Shown: piece by piece, positions 9,155 to 20,223 of the stretch
Layout of the letters: each line of letters starts with the position of its first letter
Position numbering within the stretch: position 1 is the first letter of the stretch
Origin: Perognathus longimembris pacificus
Lineage: Eukaryota; Chordata; Mammalia; Rodentia; Heteromyidae
Assembly: GCF_023159225.1 (NCBI RefSeq)
Contig: NC_063166.1
Location: forward strand, 75,952,575-76,016,574
Length of the DNA: 64,000 nucleotides
Reading direction: 5' to 3'
Translations under genes and position numbers: made by a program
The notes under the pieces: model-generated
Told to the model about the DNA's origin: nothing
Database searches by the model: none
The model's input: only the letters and a program-made list of their open reading frames with translations

Positions 9155-9390
9155 GTGAGCTAGGGCCGAGCGGGCCGTCGCGGCCCAAAGGCACCCGGGG
9201 CTGGGCGTCGACTGGCCGTTCCGGGAGAGGGGATGGGGGCGCAGGGGACCCCAGGGGAGAGGTCGGTGAGAGGGGGGAGGGTGTCGGACCTCCGTCTCTT
9301 CAGCCTCGGGCCGCGGCGCCCCGGGTGCCCTTTGACCCCGCCCCGCGGCCGTGTGGGGCGCGTTGTCGGCGGCTCGTTGGATCGACTTGG

Positions 9391-9432
9391 ATGTGTGTGT
9401 GTGTGTGTATGTGTGTGCGTGTGTGTGTGTGT
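9391..9432 (+). repeat. (GT)n microsatellite
   Basis: Imperfect TG/GT run with single TATG and TGCG interruptions, inside the CpG island. Confidence 0.95.
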
Positions 9433-9700
9433 AATTTGGCCTCGTTCGAAAGTTTATTTTTTTAATTAACAAAAAGCCCCGTGTTGCCTAGGGGACGACA
9501 AGGAAACTTAAAACCACGGATGCTGTGTCCGTGGTGCGAGTCTTCGGCTGGCGTGGGGAGGGGGGCCTGGGGCGGGCCGGGCTCGAGCGTCCGCTCCCTC
9601 AGCCGCGGAGTGGGGACGACCTGTGCGAGAAGGTTATCGCCGGAGTAAGTTTACATTCAGAACGCCTCTTCGGTCCGCCCTCGGTGCCTGGGAGCTTTAA

Positions 9701-9750
9701 AAATTATTATTATTATTATTGATTTTAGATAGTTACTACTACTACTACAA
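9701..9750 (+). repeat. (ATT)n and (TAC)n short tandem repeats
   Basis: 'attattattattatt' followed within 15 bp by 'actactactactac'. Confidence 0.9.
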
Positions 9751-9849
9751 GGAGCATCACGGAGCATTCACTGCGAGCCAGGGCCCCGGGCTGATGGCCG
9801 GGGGTGGCGGTGGAGGGGTGTGCTTGTGTGAAAAAGAATCTTGTCCTCC

Positions 9850-9883
9850 GGGGTGGGGGGGGGGGACCCTGCGGGGGTAAGGG
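9850..9883 (+). other. G-quadruplex-prone G tracts
   Basis: GGGGT then an eleven-G run, then ACCCTGC, GGGGG and GGG: enough closely spaced G tracts for quadruplex folding on the plus strand. Confidence 0.55.
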
Positions 9884-10095
9884 ATCCATGGAGATCATCA
9901 GCAAGGACTGGCGATGATCCGAGCGGAGATGGTGGATATCCAGAAATCTCTTGAGAGGGAGATCACCCCGGGGGGGCGGGGGGAGGGAGATAGATGGCCC
10001 TAGAGACATAGCGACGGGAAGGGAAGGCTGCCTGTTGTTGTACTGGCCGAAACCTGGAGGTCTGCGAGGTACTCAGAACTTAGACAGAGCCTCGA

Positions 10096-10131
10096 GGGTG
10101 GGGGTGGGGAGTGGGGGGCTGGGGCGAGGGG
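10096..10131 (+). other. G-quadruplex-prone G tracts
   Basis: Six G runs of three or more separated by one to three bases (GGGTG, GGGGTG, GGGAGTG, GGGGGCTG, GGGCGAG, GGG). Lies about 1 kb downstream of the candidate PKIG first exon, on the transcribed sense strand. Confidence 0.65.
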
Positions 10132-10442
10132 AGACAGTGCAGGCTTGTTGAGGATCGACCGGGATTTCAGGCTGACTTGCCGGGGACAGGGTTCCGAGAG
10201 GCAGAGGTGGAGAGCCAGCCTGGGCCCCTCTTGAAAGACTTCTCTGAGGAGTTTGGTTTTTATTTGAGTGGCCGAGGAAGCCTTTAAAGGGTTTTAAGGA
10301 GGAGGTGAGGTGCGTGTGTGCTTGATCAGAAAGAACATTGATGAAGACACTGTGTGTGTGTGTTGTTGTTTTGATCTCATTACTCTTCCCATTTCTTTTT
10401 TACTTTACAACCTTCCATTTATACTGATTCAGGAATTAGCAA

Positions 10443-10982
10443 TGGAATAGTGCCTTTTTTCATTGTTAAGACAAAATAACTGAGACAGGGTAGCTTAATA
10501 AAGAAAAGTTTTATTTTGTTCAGGGTTTGGAGGTTCCCGGGGGCCCACTTGTGAGGACGGCCTTCTCATTAGCAGATTCCGATGGTGGCTCTGTCTCACA
10601 TGGTAAGAGACAGGAAGCATCTGTTCCACCTTCTCTCCCCCTTCTGCTTTTTTGGAAGTGTTAGAGCTGAACCCATGGACTACCACATACCACACCAGTC
10701 TTCTGGCTCTAAGCTGCACCCCAGCCTTTTTCCTCTTATCTAGTCATGGAGTCTGCACCCTGACTACCTTATCTAATGCTAACCACCTCCTAATGGCCCC
10801 ATCTCTAGAAACTATATTCAGATTCACTTTCTACCTTTTTGTTGTTGGTGGTGGTGGTATTGGAGTTTGAACTCAGGGCCTCATGCTTGTTTGGCAGGCA
10901 CTCTACTTACTGCTGAAACACATTTTACCTCAGAATAGGGATTTAATTTCAACACTACTGGAGGATGCATGCAAACCATAGC
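10443..10982 (-). mobile_element. MaLR-type LTR, split by an ID SINE
   Basis: The plus strand reads as the reverse of a MaLR (MST/MLT1-like) LTR end: 'aaaataactgagacagggta', 'taaagaaaagttttattttg', a central 'cacatggtaagagacaggaag', and after an interruption 'atttaatttcaacactactg' and 'gcaaaccatagca'. An ID element occupies about 10828-10930 in reverse. Confidence 0.65.
10828..10930 (-). repeat. ID SINE within the MaLR LTR
   Basis: 'attggagtttgaactcaggg', 'cctcatgcttg', 'ggcaggcactctac' in reverse orientation; the LTR sequence resumes after it. Confidence 0.65.
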
Positions 10983-12073
10983 AAGTACCTATGATATGCC
11001 GGGTACTGTGCAGCTACAAATGGAACTGGTCACCACCCTTGTGGAGATCACAGACTAGTTAGGAAAATGTGCATCCAACAAGTGGTTGGGTGATGAGAAC
11101 TATGGAAGGAAGCCTATGTTAAGGTGACTACAGCCTTGTTTGGAGGTTCAAAAAGGGTCTTGGTATATGTTCTTGAGGGAGTTAGCTGTGTGTGGGGGGG
11201 AGAATGGAAAGGGAAGACAATAGTAAAAACATAAAGACATTCAACTAGAGAGATTTTGTTTTTAAAGGCCCAGATTATGCAGGGTGACTGTATTTCATAA
11301 TTCTTAGAAGAACAGTTTACTTAAGCTCACCAAGAAGAAGTGGCCTGAGGAAGAACAAAACCAGAAGAATGTAGTAATGAAGGCCAAAGGTGAGAGAGGT
11401 CTGCTTTGCTACATGCTGCTGGAGATATTTTTAAGTAAGAAGGTTGAAATATGTCATCTGAATACTAAGTTTCAGGGGTCACTGGGGAGCTCAGTGAGCA
11501 GATCTGGTGAAATGGTGGGGGTGGAATCTATAATATCTGCAGCTTCCAAAGGTTCAATGTAATGTATCAGTAGGATGAAGTAAGTGGGATGTGAAAAAGA
11601 CAGAGTGTAGGCAGCTCAAAGAAGGTTGGCTGAGAGGGGAGGGGAGAAGGCTGGAGAGCGATTGAGGAATAAGGTAGTCTTTTTTTTTTTTTTTTTAAAG
11701 CCTCAGAGACTGCTGAAATGTGGTTGGCATAGAGTAGGTAGGAGGGAAAGGCTGAGAAGATATGGGAGCTGAAGAGGAAATAGATAGCACAGCTTTCCTG
11801 AGAAGGTGGAGTAGAAAAGCTGAGAGTCTGATGGAGCCCACACTTTGGAAGTATAGGAGAGGCCATGGCTGACAGAAGCACACCAATGAAATGCAGCAGT
11901 CACAAATAAGTAAACCATGGTGTGTGTGGGGAAAAGCCATGCTTTCATTATCAGTAGACAGCAGTTTTTGAGCTAGTATTGTATTAAGCCCTTTTCTGAA
12001 CTGATTTCAACCATGTAATCTTTATTTTAACTAAACCTTGTGAGAGAGGTCCTATTATGATCCTCCCTTTGTG

Positions 12074-12076
<3 letters not shown>
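10983..12076. other. Intron segment, no gene recognised
   Basis: Purine-rich in places (11630-11660) with a 17-T run near 11680-11696. I found no convincing repeat family or exon. Confidence 0.4.

Positions 12077-12114
<38 letters not shown>
12077..12114 (+). repeat. (TG)n microsatellite abutting ID tail
   Basis: Nineteen near-perfect TG units; immediately followed by a reverse ID element, so the repeat sits at that element's 3' tail. Confidence 0.95.
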
Positions 12115-12115
<1 letters not shown>

Positions 12116-12116
12116 C

Positions 12117-12190
12117 AGTAAAAGGGTTTGGATTCAGGGATTCATGATTGCTAGGCAAGCATTTACCATGTGAGTCATGTCTCCAGCCCC
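12117..12190 (-). repeat. ID SINE, reverse
   Basis: 'ggattcagggattcatg', 'gctaggcaagcatttacc', 'catgtctccagcccc'. Confidence 0.6.
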
Positions 12191-12507
12191 CATATCCCAT
12201 TTAAGGAAGAGGAAACGAAGGTAAAAAGGGTACCCAAAGAAAGGCACACTGTATTGGAATGAATCCCGTATTTTGGCGAACCTGAGTCTAGAGCATTTTC
12301 TCTTAATCACTGCGATGGACATAATTACCTGTCATTGGTATGATCATCTGCTGGGACAATTCTAGAGAATTAAGTTAAAATACTTAGATGTGATAAGGTT
12401 AAGAGCAAAAGCAGCTACAAAACGAAGAAGCAAAGGCTTTTTCTTCTCCATCTCTTCCCCTTCCTCCTAGATCCCCCTCCTTTTGCCCCTCCCCTTCCTG
12501 TGTCTCC

Positions 12508-12592
12508 TTTTCTTGGTGCTGGGTATTAAATCCAGGGAGGCCCTCAAGCATGCTCAGCATGTGTACCACTAAGCTGTACTCATACCCCAAAC
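12508..12592 (-). repeat. ID SINE, reverse
   Basis: 'ttggtgctgggtattaaatc', 'caagcatgctcagcatgtg', 'accactaagctgtactc'. Confidence 0.6.
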
Positions 12593-13079
12593 AATCTCTT
12601 CATGCCAGTAATAATAGTTGGAAAAGATAATTGTAGATGAGATGGCAGTTAGCAACATGAAAGGCATATACTTAGAAATAAAGTTAAGATGCCTAGTCTA
12701 GCCACATAGGCTAAGGGTTGGCTGAAGTTGGTGGTAGGAAGACAGGATGGGAGTTAAGATGATAAAGTGGTAGTTTTCCCATGTGGAAATTGGAATACTG
12801 ATACTAGGAACAGAGATGGTAGAATCAGGCATCATGAGAAAGTACGCAGAGATATCAACTGGGATGTTTTTTATAATAATAAAACAGACTGGCTAAATTA
12901 TGATGCAATCATGTGAGGAAGACTTCAGCCACTGAGGAAAGATTAGGTGGGAGCTATCCATAGCTGAGAGATATTGCCTCATGTGGTTTAGGTATAAATA
13001 GCAGATTACAGTACAATATGTTCCTAAGGTTGTTGTTTTTTTTGAGTGTATACATATTTATAGGAAAAGTGTTTCTTGG

Positions 13080-13730
13080 ACTATTAGTTCTTTTTAAAAT
13101 GTTTGTAAATGTTCAATTGTGGTAAAGTACACATTCGATTTACCAGCACAAACATTTTTAAATAGTAATTTTTAAGTACAGTTTAGTAGTGTGAGTATAC
13201 AGTAGTGATAAGTGAGGGACTAATGCTGCTACTTCGCAGATTTTCACCTATGGAGGGGGCTCTCTGGAACTCGAGATGGCGAAGATAGGTGGGGATCACT
13301 CTAGTCACATTGTGGTGCAACCACTTTCCAGAACTTGATCATCTTACAAACCCAAATCCTACACTCACTGAACAACCCCAATTTTCCCTCTACAAGTTGC
13401 AGGTAACCATTATTCTATTTTTTTTGTATGAGTTTAAGCACTCTGGAGCTCTCACATAAGTGGAATCATGCAAATATTTGTCTTTTGTCATTGCCTTATT
13501 TCACTTAACATCATGTCCTCAAGGTTCATCCTTCTTTTTGTAACATGTGTTAGGATTTCCTTCTTTTATAAAGCTGAATAATATCCCACTGTATGTTTAT
13601 AGCACATTTTGTTTCTGTATTTATTTGTTGCTGGATACTTGGGTTACTTCTGTATTTTGGCACTTGTCAATAATGCTGCTATGAAACATGCCTGTGTTGT
13701 GAGATACTGAGTAAGTGTTTATTCCTTTCC
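13080..13730 (-). repeat. L1M 3' region, reverse
   Basis: Reads as the reverse of an ancient L1M: 'attgtggtaaagtacacatt', 'cataagtggaatcatgcaaa', 'cacttaacatcatgtcctca', 'aaagctgaataatatcccac', 'ggatacttgggttacttctg', 'caataatgctgctatgaaac', all in the known order. A segment at about 13205-13300 is not typical and may be a small insertion. Confidence 0.8.
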
Positions 13731-14065
13731 TCTCTTATCATATATTATTTTTTGAGCATAGACTTCTTTTTTTTATGATCCTGAGTTGTTTCCATAATCA
13801 GCCCACAGGATAGATCATGTTTAGAGAGTGAGGGAATAAAAGGAAGGGCAGTGGCAGCCTGAATGGAAGAGGGCAAGTAAGGATAAGACAGGAATATGTG
13901 GAAGGTGGTGCCTACTGGCCTTTGGAGGGAAAGAGAACAACTTCTGCAGTGTTAGACTAGGAAGAAGGGAGGAAGTAAGACTGGAGAGCCACCTGAACCT
14001 TTGTTCAGTAGTTTGGATTTTTTCCAGATGGCAAGGAGAAGCCATTGAAAGGAAGGGAAATGAGG

Positions 14066-14165
14066 CTGTACCTGTAGCTCAGTGGTACAACATTTACTTT
14101 GCATGCATGAAGCCCCAGGTTCAACTCCCAGGACTGCAAAATAATAAAAGTGAAGTAAAATAAAG
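14066..14165 (+). repeat. ID SINE
   Basis: 'cctgtagctcagtggtacaa', 'gcatgcatgaagccccaggt' with B-box 'ggttcaactccc' and A-rich tail. Confidence 0.75.
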
Positions 14166-14202
14166 AAAGGAAATGACGTGATCAGATTTCCATAAGAGTA
14201 CC

Positions 14203-14445
14203 TGAAGTTGGGCACTGGTGACTCATGCTTGTAATCTTAGATACCCAGGAGGCTGAAATCCAGAGGATCATAGTTCAGAACCAGCCCAAGCAGCAAATTC
14301 TTCGACTCCTTATTCAAAATAACTAGCAAAAAGCAAGGCTGAAGGTGTTGTCCAAGCAATTGGTAGAACACGAGCTGAGCAGTTAACCAAACAGCAGACT
14401 TAAGGCCCTGATTTCAAACCTTGGTACCTCCCTATCCTCCCCAAA
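14203..14445 (+). repeat. SINE-B, diverged
   Basis: 'gggcactggtgactcatgct', 'cccaggaggctgaaatcc', then a degenerate tRNA-like half. Confidence 0.65.
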
Positions 14446-14446
14446 A

Positions 14447-14720
14447 ATTTCCCAGAAGGAAATTTAAACTTGACTCCTACTCCTGCATAAAAACAAACTT
14501 AAAATGGATCAAAGACCTTAGTGTAAAATCTGAAAGTCAGAGATCCCTAGAGGAAAATGTAAGAAAAATATTCCAAAGTATTAGCAGTCTTTTTCCATTT
14601 GAGACAATTAAACTGCAAGATTTTAAAGAGGAAATGGTAGGATGACTTTGGAAATGATAAAATTTAGGGGAGAGATCCCAGAATAGGCTGATGCCCTGTG
14701 AATAAAAGACTACATAAAGT
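14447..14720 (+). pseudogene. L1 ORF2 3' fragment
   Basis: The plus-strand frame encodes KWIKDLSVKSE..SLEENVRKIFQSI, which resembles the C-terminal part of mammalian L1 ORF2p (KWIKDLNV...LEENL). The frame ends at a stop near 14643. This is a dead 5'- and 3'-truncated LINE fragment, adjacent to SINEs. Confidence 0.6.
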
Positions 14721-14747
14721 GTTTGCTCAGAAAAACTTTTTTTAGTT

Positions 14748-14958
14748 GATTTTTTTTTTTTGGCTAGTCCTGGGGCTTGAAGTCAGGACTTGGACACTGT
14801 CCCTGAGCTGCTTTTTTGCTCAAGGCTAGCAACTCTACCATTTGAGCCACTGTGCCACTTCCGGCCTTTTCTGTGTATGTGGTACTGAGGAATCAAGCTC
14901 AAGGCTTTGTGCATGCTAGGCAAAAGCACTCTACCACTAAGCCACATTCCCAGCCCAT
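14748..14958 (-). repeat. SINE-A, reverse
   Basis: 'agtcctggggcttgaagtca', 'gctcaaggctagcaactcta', 'gtgtatgtggtactgagg', 'gctaggcaaaagcactctac', 'cattcccagccc'. Confidence 0.8.
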
Positions 14959-15228
14959 CATTGAACTTTTTGTTTAACTAAAATAATAAATTAACAGAAA
15001 CTTAATTATGATATTTCTAGGAAGACTAGTAACATTTAGCTTCTCAATGGCCTTAGCAGCATTGTTTCTGTTAGCTAGTCCTTGATAAGTGTTGGAACTT
15101 AGAGGAATTCATAGTTGTATAATGGAGTGGACCAGAACTTGTGATTCAGGCAAATTAGAGTAACCTTGGGCAAGGTTTCATAAGTTCTCTTATCTATACA
15201 GTATCGCACTAGGGTCAGATAGTAGCCA

Positions 15229-15420
15229 CTGTAGACCTGGTGTGGTATACACCTGTAGTCCTAGCACTCAAGAAGCTAGAGTAGAAGATACTTGAGCCTA
15301 GGAGCTTGAGCTCAGCCTGGGCAATAGGCTCTGAAGCTTGGGGGGTGGAAGGGAGGAGAGTGGGGGAGAACGGGGTTGGGGGGAAGAGGAGAGAAAGGAG
15401 AGGGAGAGAGAAAGAGAGTA
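15229..15420 (+). repeat. B1 SINE followed by purine-rich tract
   Basis: B1-like 'cacctgtagtcctagcactc' ... 'cagcctgggcaataggctct' to about 15335, then about 85 bp of almost pure G/A. Confidence 0.6.
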
Positions 15421-15429
15421 GTCACTGGA

Positions 15430-16070
15430 AACTTGGCACTAGGAAAGGCTTAATAAATGTGACCTTTCCTTTTTCTGAGTCCTAATTCCACAAACCTACC
15501 TATTGTATACTTCTATTAAAAAAGAAAAGCTAGTGACATGATCCTGATCTTCAACATTAAACATAATTATATGGCTTTCTGTTAGGTGTGTAGGTTTTAC
15601 CATTAGTACTTTTTTTAATGATCTCTGCAAACTATGTGTTGAGTGTGGTACATAATAAATGTGGACATATTTCTAAATCAAAGAATAGGGACTTGTGCTG
15701 TGCTGATTTTCATGTACTTAGAGGGTCAAGAGAACAGAATAGTGTGAAGCAAGTAGTAGTCTCAGGGAAGTCATGGATATGCTCTTATTTATTTGTCCAC
15801 AGAAGTAAAAGGTTAAGGTTAGATACAAGGCACTTGAGTCTTTTTGGATTCACATGTTGGCCTAGGCTCTATTTGCTTTCTTGCACAAGCTACTTAACCT
15901 TTTTAAGCTTCAGAGTTTTCCTCATTTGTAAAATAAATGAAATAAGCACTGTTCCTTGTTTCTTGTGAGGATTGCATGAAATAAAGGGCTCACACAGTCT
16001 TGACATTAAAATGTCAGCTGTGTCTATTATGTGGCCTTTAAAATAAGCACAAAAAAAATAAAATAAGCAC
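15430..16070. other. Intron segment, no gene recognised
   Basis: AT-rich. The 116-codon open frame at 15618-15968 shows no family resemblance and no supporting splice context. Confidence 0.4.
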
Positions 16071-16074
16071 AATG

Positions 16075-16303
16075 TGCTGAGCATCAGAGGCTCATGCCTA
16101 TAATCCTAGTTGTGCCACAGGAGGTTGAAATGCGAGAATGGTGGTTCAAAGCCAGCCTGGGCAGGAAAGATTATGAGATTCTTATCTCCAATTAATCATC
16201 CAAACCTAGGAAGTGGAGCTGGGTTCAAGTGGTAGAACACTAGCCTTGGTCACAAAAGCTCTGGGAAAGCACCCAGCTCCTGAGCTTAAGCCACAGGAAT
16301 GGT

Positions 16304-16305
<2 letters not shown>
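16075..16305 (+). repeat. SINE-B with (CA)n tail
   Basis: Complete two-part copy ('ggctcatgcctataatccta' ... 'gggttcaagtggtagaacac' ... 'cctgagcttaagcc') whose 3' end runs straight into a CA microsatellite. Confidence 0.8.

Positions 16306-16339
<34 letters not shown>
16305..16339 (+). repeat. (AC)n microsatellite
   Basis: About 17 uninterrupted AC units directly at the tail of the SINE-B. Confidence 0.95.
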
Positions 16340-16341
<2 letters not shown>

Positions 16342-16847
16342 AGAAACTTAAAAAAAAAAAAAAGCCTGTGTAACCCAACATTTGAGAACTCACTACCTAA
16401 ACATTTGTTTGTGGAACAGGCATAGCAAGCAGTATTGTCAGGACCCTATGCCCATCCTTGCTTGCCCACTAGAAAATCTGACTTCCTTGCCTTCTTAAAA
16501 TACCTGAATAATTCCTAACACCTATTCTGTTATGTCTAAGATGATTTTTCTAATGTGGACATTTGGGATTCATAGAAGGGTAAGTGTCTTTACCAGTAGG
16601 GCAGACTTCAGGGTTAACATAAGCAACTGTTGCAGTCTTCTTTCCCTAAGATTTTTTTTGGTTGTGCCCTCTCACAGTACTGGTCTCATTCTCAGGCTAG
16701 CATCCAAATTCTACCTGCAGCAGTCTTAGCTTCAGAGGCATGTGTGATACCTACTTTGGGCTGGGCAGGGCCAGGCCTAATGAATAAGAAGATAAGTCCT
16801 TTTACTGTCCTCCTACAAGTGAGAATGTGTTTCAGAAGCTCCCAGAA

Positions 16848-17126
16848 GTACGTTCATATAAGAAAAGGATAAGCAAACCCTATTGTCGACATTACATTTA
16901 AAGCCCTAGTCGAATTTCCTTTGGCGTAGGCCACGTGGCTACTGTATATGTTTTTGGTACACTGTGTATTATATATATGTCTACCTGACCTAGGGAAGGG
17001 AAAGAAAAATAGGGTGTAAGATATCACAAGAAATGTACATACTGCCCTACTATGTAACTGTACCCCTTTTGCACAACACCTTGTCAAAAAAATTAGTTTA
17101 ATTAATAAATTATTAAAAAAAAAAAA
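16848..17126 (+). mobile_element. L1 3'-end insertion with 12-bp target duplication
   Basis: A 279-bp unit ending in a 14-A tail, flanked by 'aagctcccagaa' at 16836-16847 and 17127-17138. Contains 'ttttggtacactgtgtatta', 'ctacctgacctagggaaggg', 'atatcacaagaaatgtacat' and 'tgcacaacaccttgtcaaa'. Related copies start at different 5' points, as expected of 5'-truncated LINE insertions. I infer an L1 3' UTR of this lineage; it carries no ORF. Confidence 0.7.
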
Positions 17127-17249
17127 AAGCTCCCAGAAAACTACTGGGAGTAGCTCATTGGCCTGAATTGGGTCATATATCCATTTCTCAACCAGTTCCT
17201 GTCACTAGGGGAATGCCATGTCCTGATTGGATTAGATCTGTTCCTCCCT

Positions 17250-17416
17250 GCCCCCAGTCCTGGGGCTTGGACTCAGAGCCTGAGCACTGTGCCTGGCTTC
17301 TTATCTCTTGAGCCACAGCACCACTTCTGGCTTTTTCAGCTTATGTGGTGCTGAGGAATTGGACCCAGGGCTTTGTGCATGCTAGGCCAGCATTCTATGC
17401 CACATTCCCAGACCCT
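17250..17416 (-). repeat. SINE-A, reverse, internally deleted
   Basis: 'cagtcctggggcttggactc', 'ttgagccacagcaccacttc', 'gctgaggaattggacccagg', ending 'cattcccagaccct'. The 'gctcaaggctagcactctacc' stretch is mostly missing. Confidence 0.75.
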
Positions 17417-17853
17417 AGACATGATTCTTAAACAAGTCCCTTCCAAGAGAGATGAAGTTATTTTTAGAGCAATCAGAAATAGAATTGTGTTTCTGTTAGG
17501 AAGGATGTTTTTCTTTGTGTAGTGAGAATGGACTCACTGCGTTGACTGGTCAGTTGGGAATTGTTTTGACGGCTGATAACAATGTTTTAAATAAGGGCAT
17601 ATTTGTCTCAACAAATGTAAAGTCAAAAGTAGATAGTGTTGCTGACATAGCAGTTCCATCCTTGTCACACAACTTGCATTGTTAGGGTCACTTTGTGGTC
17701 ACAGGTAGACTTCTGGCTTCCTAGCCAGATGGTCTTTGAGTAGGAAAGGGGAGAGCAAAGGATACCTGTTAAAGTATTATAAGTCCCAACCACTGCCTCA
17801 GCTTCTGTGTTACTGTCCAACAACACAGGAATCTCTTGATTTTAAAGAACAGG

Positions 17854-18090
17854 AAGCTGGGCGCCAGCAGCTCATGCCTGTAATCCTAGCTACTCAGGAG
17901 GCTGAGATCTGAAAGTTGAGGTTTGAAGCCAGCCTAGGCAGGAAAGTCCATGAGACTCTTTTATCTCCAAGAAGCCACCTAAAAGACAGAAGTGGAGCTA
18001 TGGTTCAAGTGGTAGAGTACTATTCTTGAGTGAAAAAGCTCAAAGACAGTGCCCAGGTCCTGAGTTCAAGTCCCACATCTGACAAAAAAA
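17854..18090 (+). repeat. SINE-B
   Basis: Near full-length: 'gggcgccagcagctcatgcc', 'ctactcaggaggctgagatc', 'atggttcaagtggtagag', 'gagttcaagtcccac', A-run tail. Confidence 0.85.
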
Positions 18091-18117
18091 ATCCAATGCA
18101 AGGAAATGGGGGGAGGT

Positions 18118-18335
18118 TGCTAAAAGCATGTCTCAGTGGTAGAGTGCCTGCCTAAGCAATCAGGATCATGGTTCAAAGCCAGCCTGGGCAGGAAAGTCTG
18201 TGAGACTCTTATCTCCAATTAACCAAAGAAAATTGGAACTAGAGATGTGGCTCAAGTGGTTGAGTGCTAGCCTTAAGCTGAAGAGCTCAGGGACAGTGCC
18301 CAGGCCCAGAGTTCAAGCCCCAGGAACAACCAAAA
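18118..18335 (+). repeat. SINE-B, 5' half replaced
   Basis: Starts with an ID-like 'cagtggtagagtgcctgcct' that passes into the B1 right part ('ggatcatggttcaaagccag') and then the tRNA-like monomer. Looks like an insertion or recombination junction between ID and SINE-B. Confidence 0.65.
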
Positions 18336-18661
18336 CAACCCACTCCCCCCCTTCCCCCGCAAGAAAAGGAAAATGGATCTAGGCCAGGCCTGGCAGTGTG
18401 CAGTAACCACCATGTCAGGCTGTCAACAATCAACAATGCCATTCTACCCCCCATTTTCAAACAAAACTCATATTTTCCATCTCTCTTTCACTTCTGGAGA
18501 CCAAATCCACAAGGTTACTCTTTATGTAATGCCTCTTAATTCCTATGTCTCATTTGACTATATCATGAATATTTTTCATGTCACTTAATCTGCAACTGAT
18601 GCTTCTTAATGGGTACTTGCTTACTGGATCCTCTCCTTTCACTCTATAAAACATAGTGTTT

Positions 18662-18885
18662 CATTCTTATTTTATTTTTATTTTTATTTTTGCCAGTCCT
18701 GGGCCTTGGACTCAGGGCTTGAGCACTGTCCCTGGGTTCTTTTTGCTCAAGGCTAGCACTCTGCCGCTTGAGTCACAGCGCCACTTCTGGCCATTTTCTG
18801 TATATGTGGTGCTGGGGAATCGAACCCAGGGCTTCAAATATACGAGGCAAGCGCTCTTGCCACTAGGCCATATCCCCAGCCCTAG
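18662..18885 (-). repeat. SINE-A, reverse
   Basis: Near full-length reverse copy with (TTTTA) tail: 'gccagtcctgggccttggac' ... 'gcttcaaatatacgaggcaa' ... 'catatccccagccc'. Confidence 0.9.
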
Positions 18886-19240
18886 TGTTTCATTCTTATG
18901 GCCTCTGGATATTCTTTGCTAGTGGACTGTTCTCTACTGTACTATGCAATGTAGTAGCTCCTAGTCATACATCGCTGCTTAACTTGAAATCAATTAAGAT
19001 GAAATTGGGTTAAACATTGAGTGTATTATTCTCATTAGCCACTACGACTAGTAGTTGCTGTATTGAACAGCCCTGGTGTAGGACATTTGTATCACTATAG
19101 GAACTTCTATGAGCATGTGAATGCTCTGCTTTTGAGCACAGCATCCAGGAAGAAAGTTTCCATTATATTCATTTTTAAATTGTGATGTATGGATGGATGA
19201 CTGGACATCAACTGAAATGAATATTACCAAGCTCTGTTGT

Positions 19241-19473
19241 ACTTTTTTTTTTGCCTCTGGGGCTTGAACTTAGAGCCAGAACACTCTCCCTGAGAGCTCT
19301 TTTTTGCTCAAGGCTAGCATTCTACCACTTTGAATCACAGTGCCACTTCTGGTTTTCTGGCGGTAAATTGGAGACAAAAGGCTCACAGACTTGCCCTGGC
19401 TGGCTTTGAACAGTGATCCTCAGATCTCAGCCTCCTGAGTACCTAGGATTACAGGTGGTCACCGGCACCCAGC
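19241..19473 (-). repeat. SINE-B, reverse
   Basis: 'ctctggggcttgaacttaga', linker 'gtaaattggagaca', B1 part 'tcagcctcctgagtacctag'. Confidence 0.85.
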
Positions 19474-20223
19474 TCCCTGTAGTACATTCTTGTTGTTAAA
19501 TATTACAAATGATGCTCTAGTGAGCTTTCCAGTTAAATCTTTTCTAATCAGTTTATTTTTGCCAAGCAGTTTAGAAGGATTCTTTTCCTTTTCACCAATA
19601 ATTCTAAATTTCAGTCTGGGAACCATTGTAATACCATAAAAGAGAGCATGTGGTATTCCAGACCTAATTTTGTTTTGGGATTTAGCTGCTTTCTTCTATG
19701 GGTCACTCACTAAGTTTAAATAATGTTTAATATGCCAAAAAGTTTGGACTGTGTCACAGTTTTATGTAATGGAATTTATTCTGATGTGACTTCTTTTTCC
19801 AACACACAGAGCACTTTGTTTGGACTTTTCTTTTTATAGCGTTTCTCATAAATAGTTCTCTTCCATAATTCCTTTTGCATTTGTTTTGTGTCTGCTACTA
19901 AACTCTTAGTTGGTGAGGACAGGAGACCTTTACCTACTTTAACACATAATGGGTGCTCAGTTTATGTTCATGGTCTGAGTGGGTGGATGGATCAATGTCA
20001 CTTTCTTTTGTTACTGCATAGCCATCTGAATTCACTGTTAGGCTTCTTACCCCTTCAGGAAGTTAGGTTCCATACTAAAGCAAAAGAAAAATAAAAAGCT
20101 TATAAGCTTCAAACATAAAGAAAGAAACAAGTAGTATAGAGAACAATCGTCAACATTTTAGAACAAATTTTAATTTGGGAAGAGGATAGAAAGAGCCACA
20201 GAGCTTTGGGGTTCTCATTTGAT
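19474..20223. other. Intron segment with possible L2 relic
   Basis: Mostly unrecognised. About 19870-19985 ('taacacataatgggtgctca') resembles the 3' end of an L2/MIR element. Confidence 0.35.

Larger units (their letters stand above)
8755..9660 (+). promoter_or_regulatory. PKIG: CpG island, probable PKIG promoter
   Basis: Dense CpG block of about 0.9 kb, TATA-less, with GC-rich runs and no conserved coding frame. In human and mouse the gene transcribed away from SERINC3 on this side is PKIG (cAMP-dependent protein kinase inhibitor gamma), so this island is inferred to drive PKIG on the plus strand. Two strong plus-strand donors support that direction: GGCAG|GTGAGC (exon end 9154) and CCGGA|GTAAGT (exon end 9644). 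The long minus-strand open frame across the island is a GC artefact. The gene identity comes from gene order only; no PKIG coding sequence is in the window. Confidence 0.55.

Noticed and set aside
8600..9472. 290-codon minus-strand open frame across the second CpG island
   Set aside because: Pro/Arg/Ala/Gly-rich translation of GC-rich DNA, with a (HT)n stretch from the GT microsatellite and a SINE at its end. No domain, and it runs against the splice donors.
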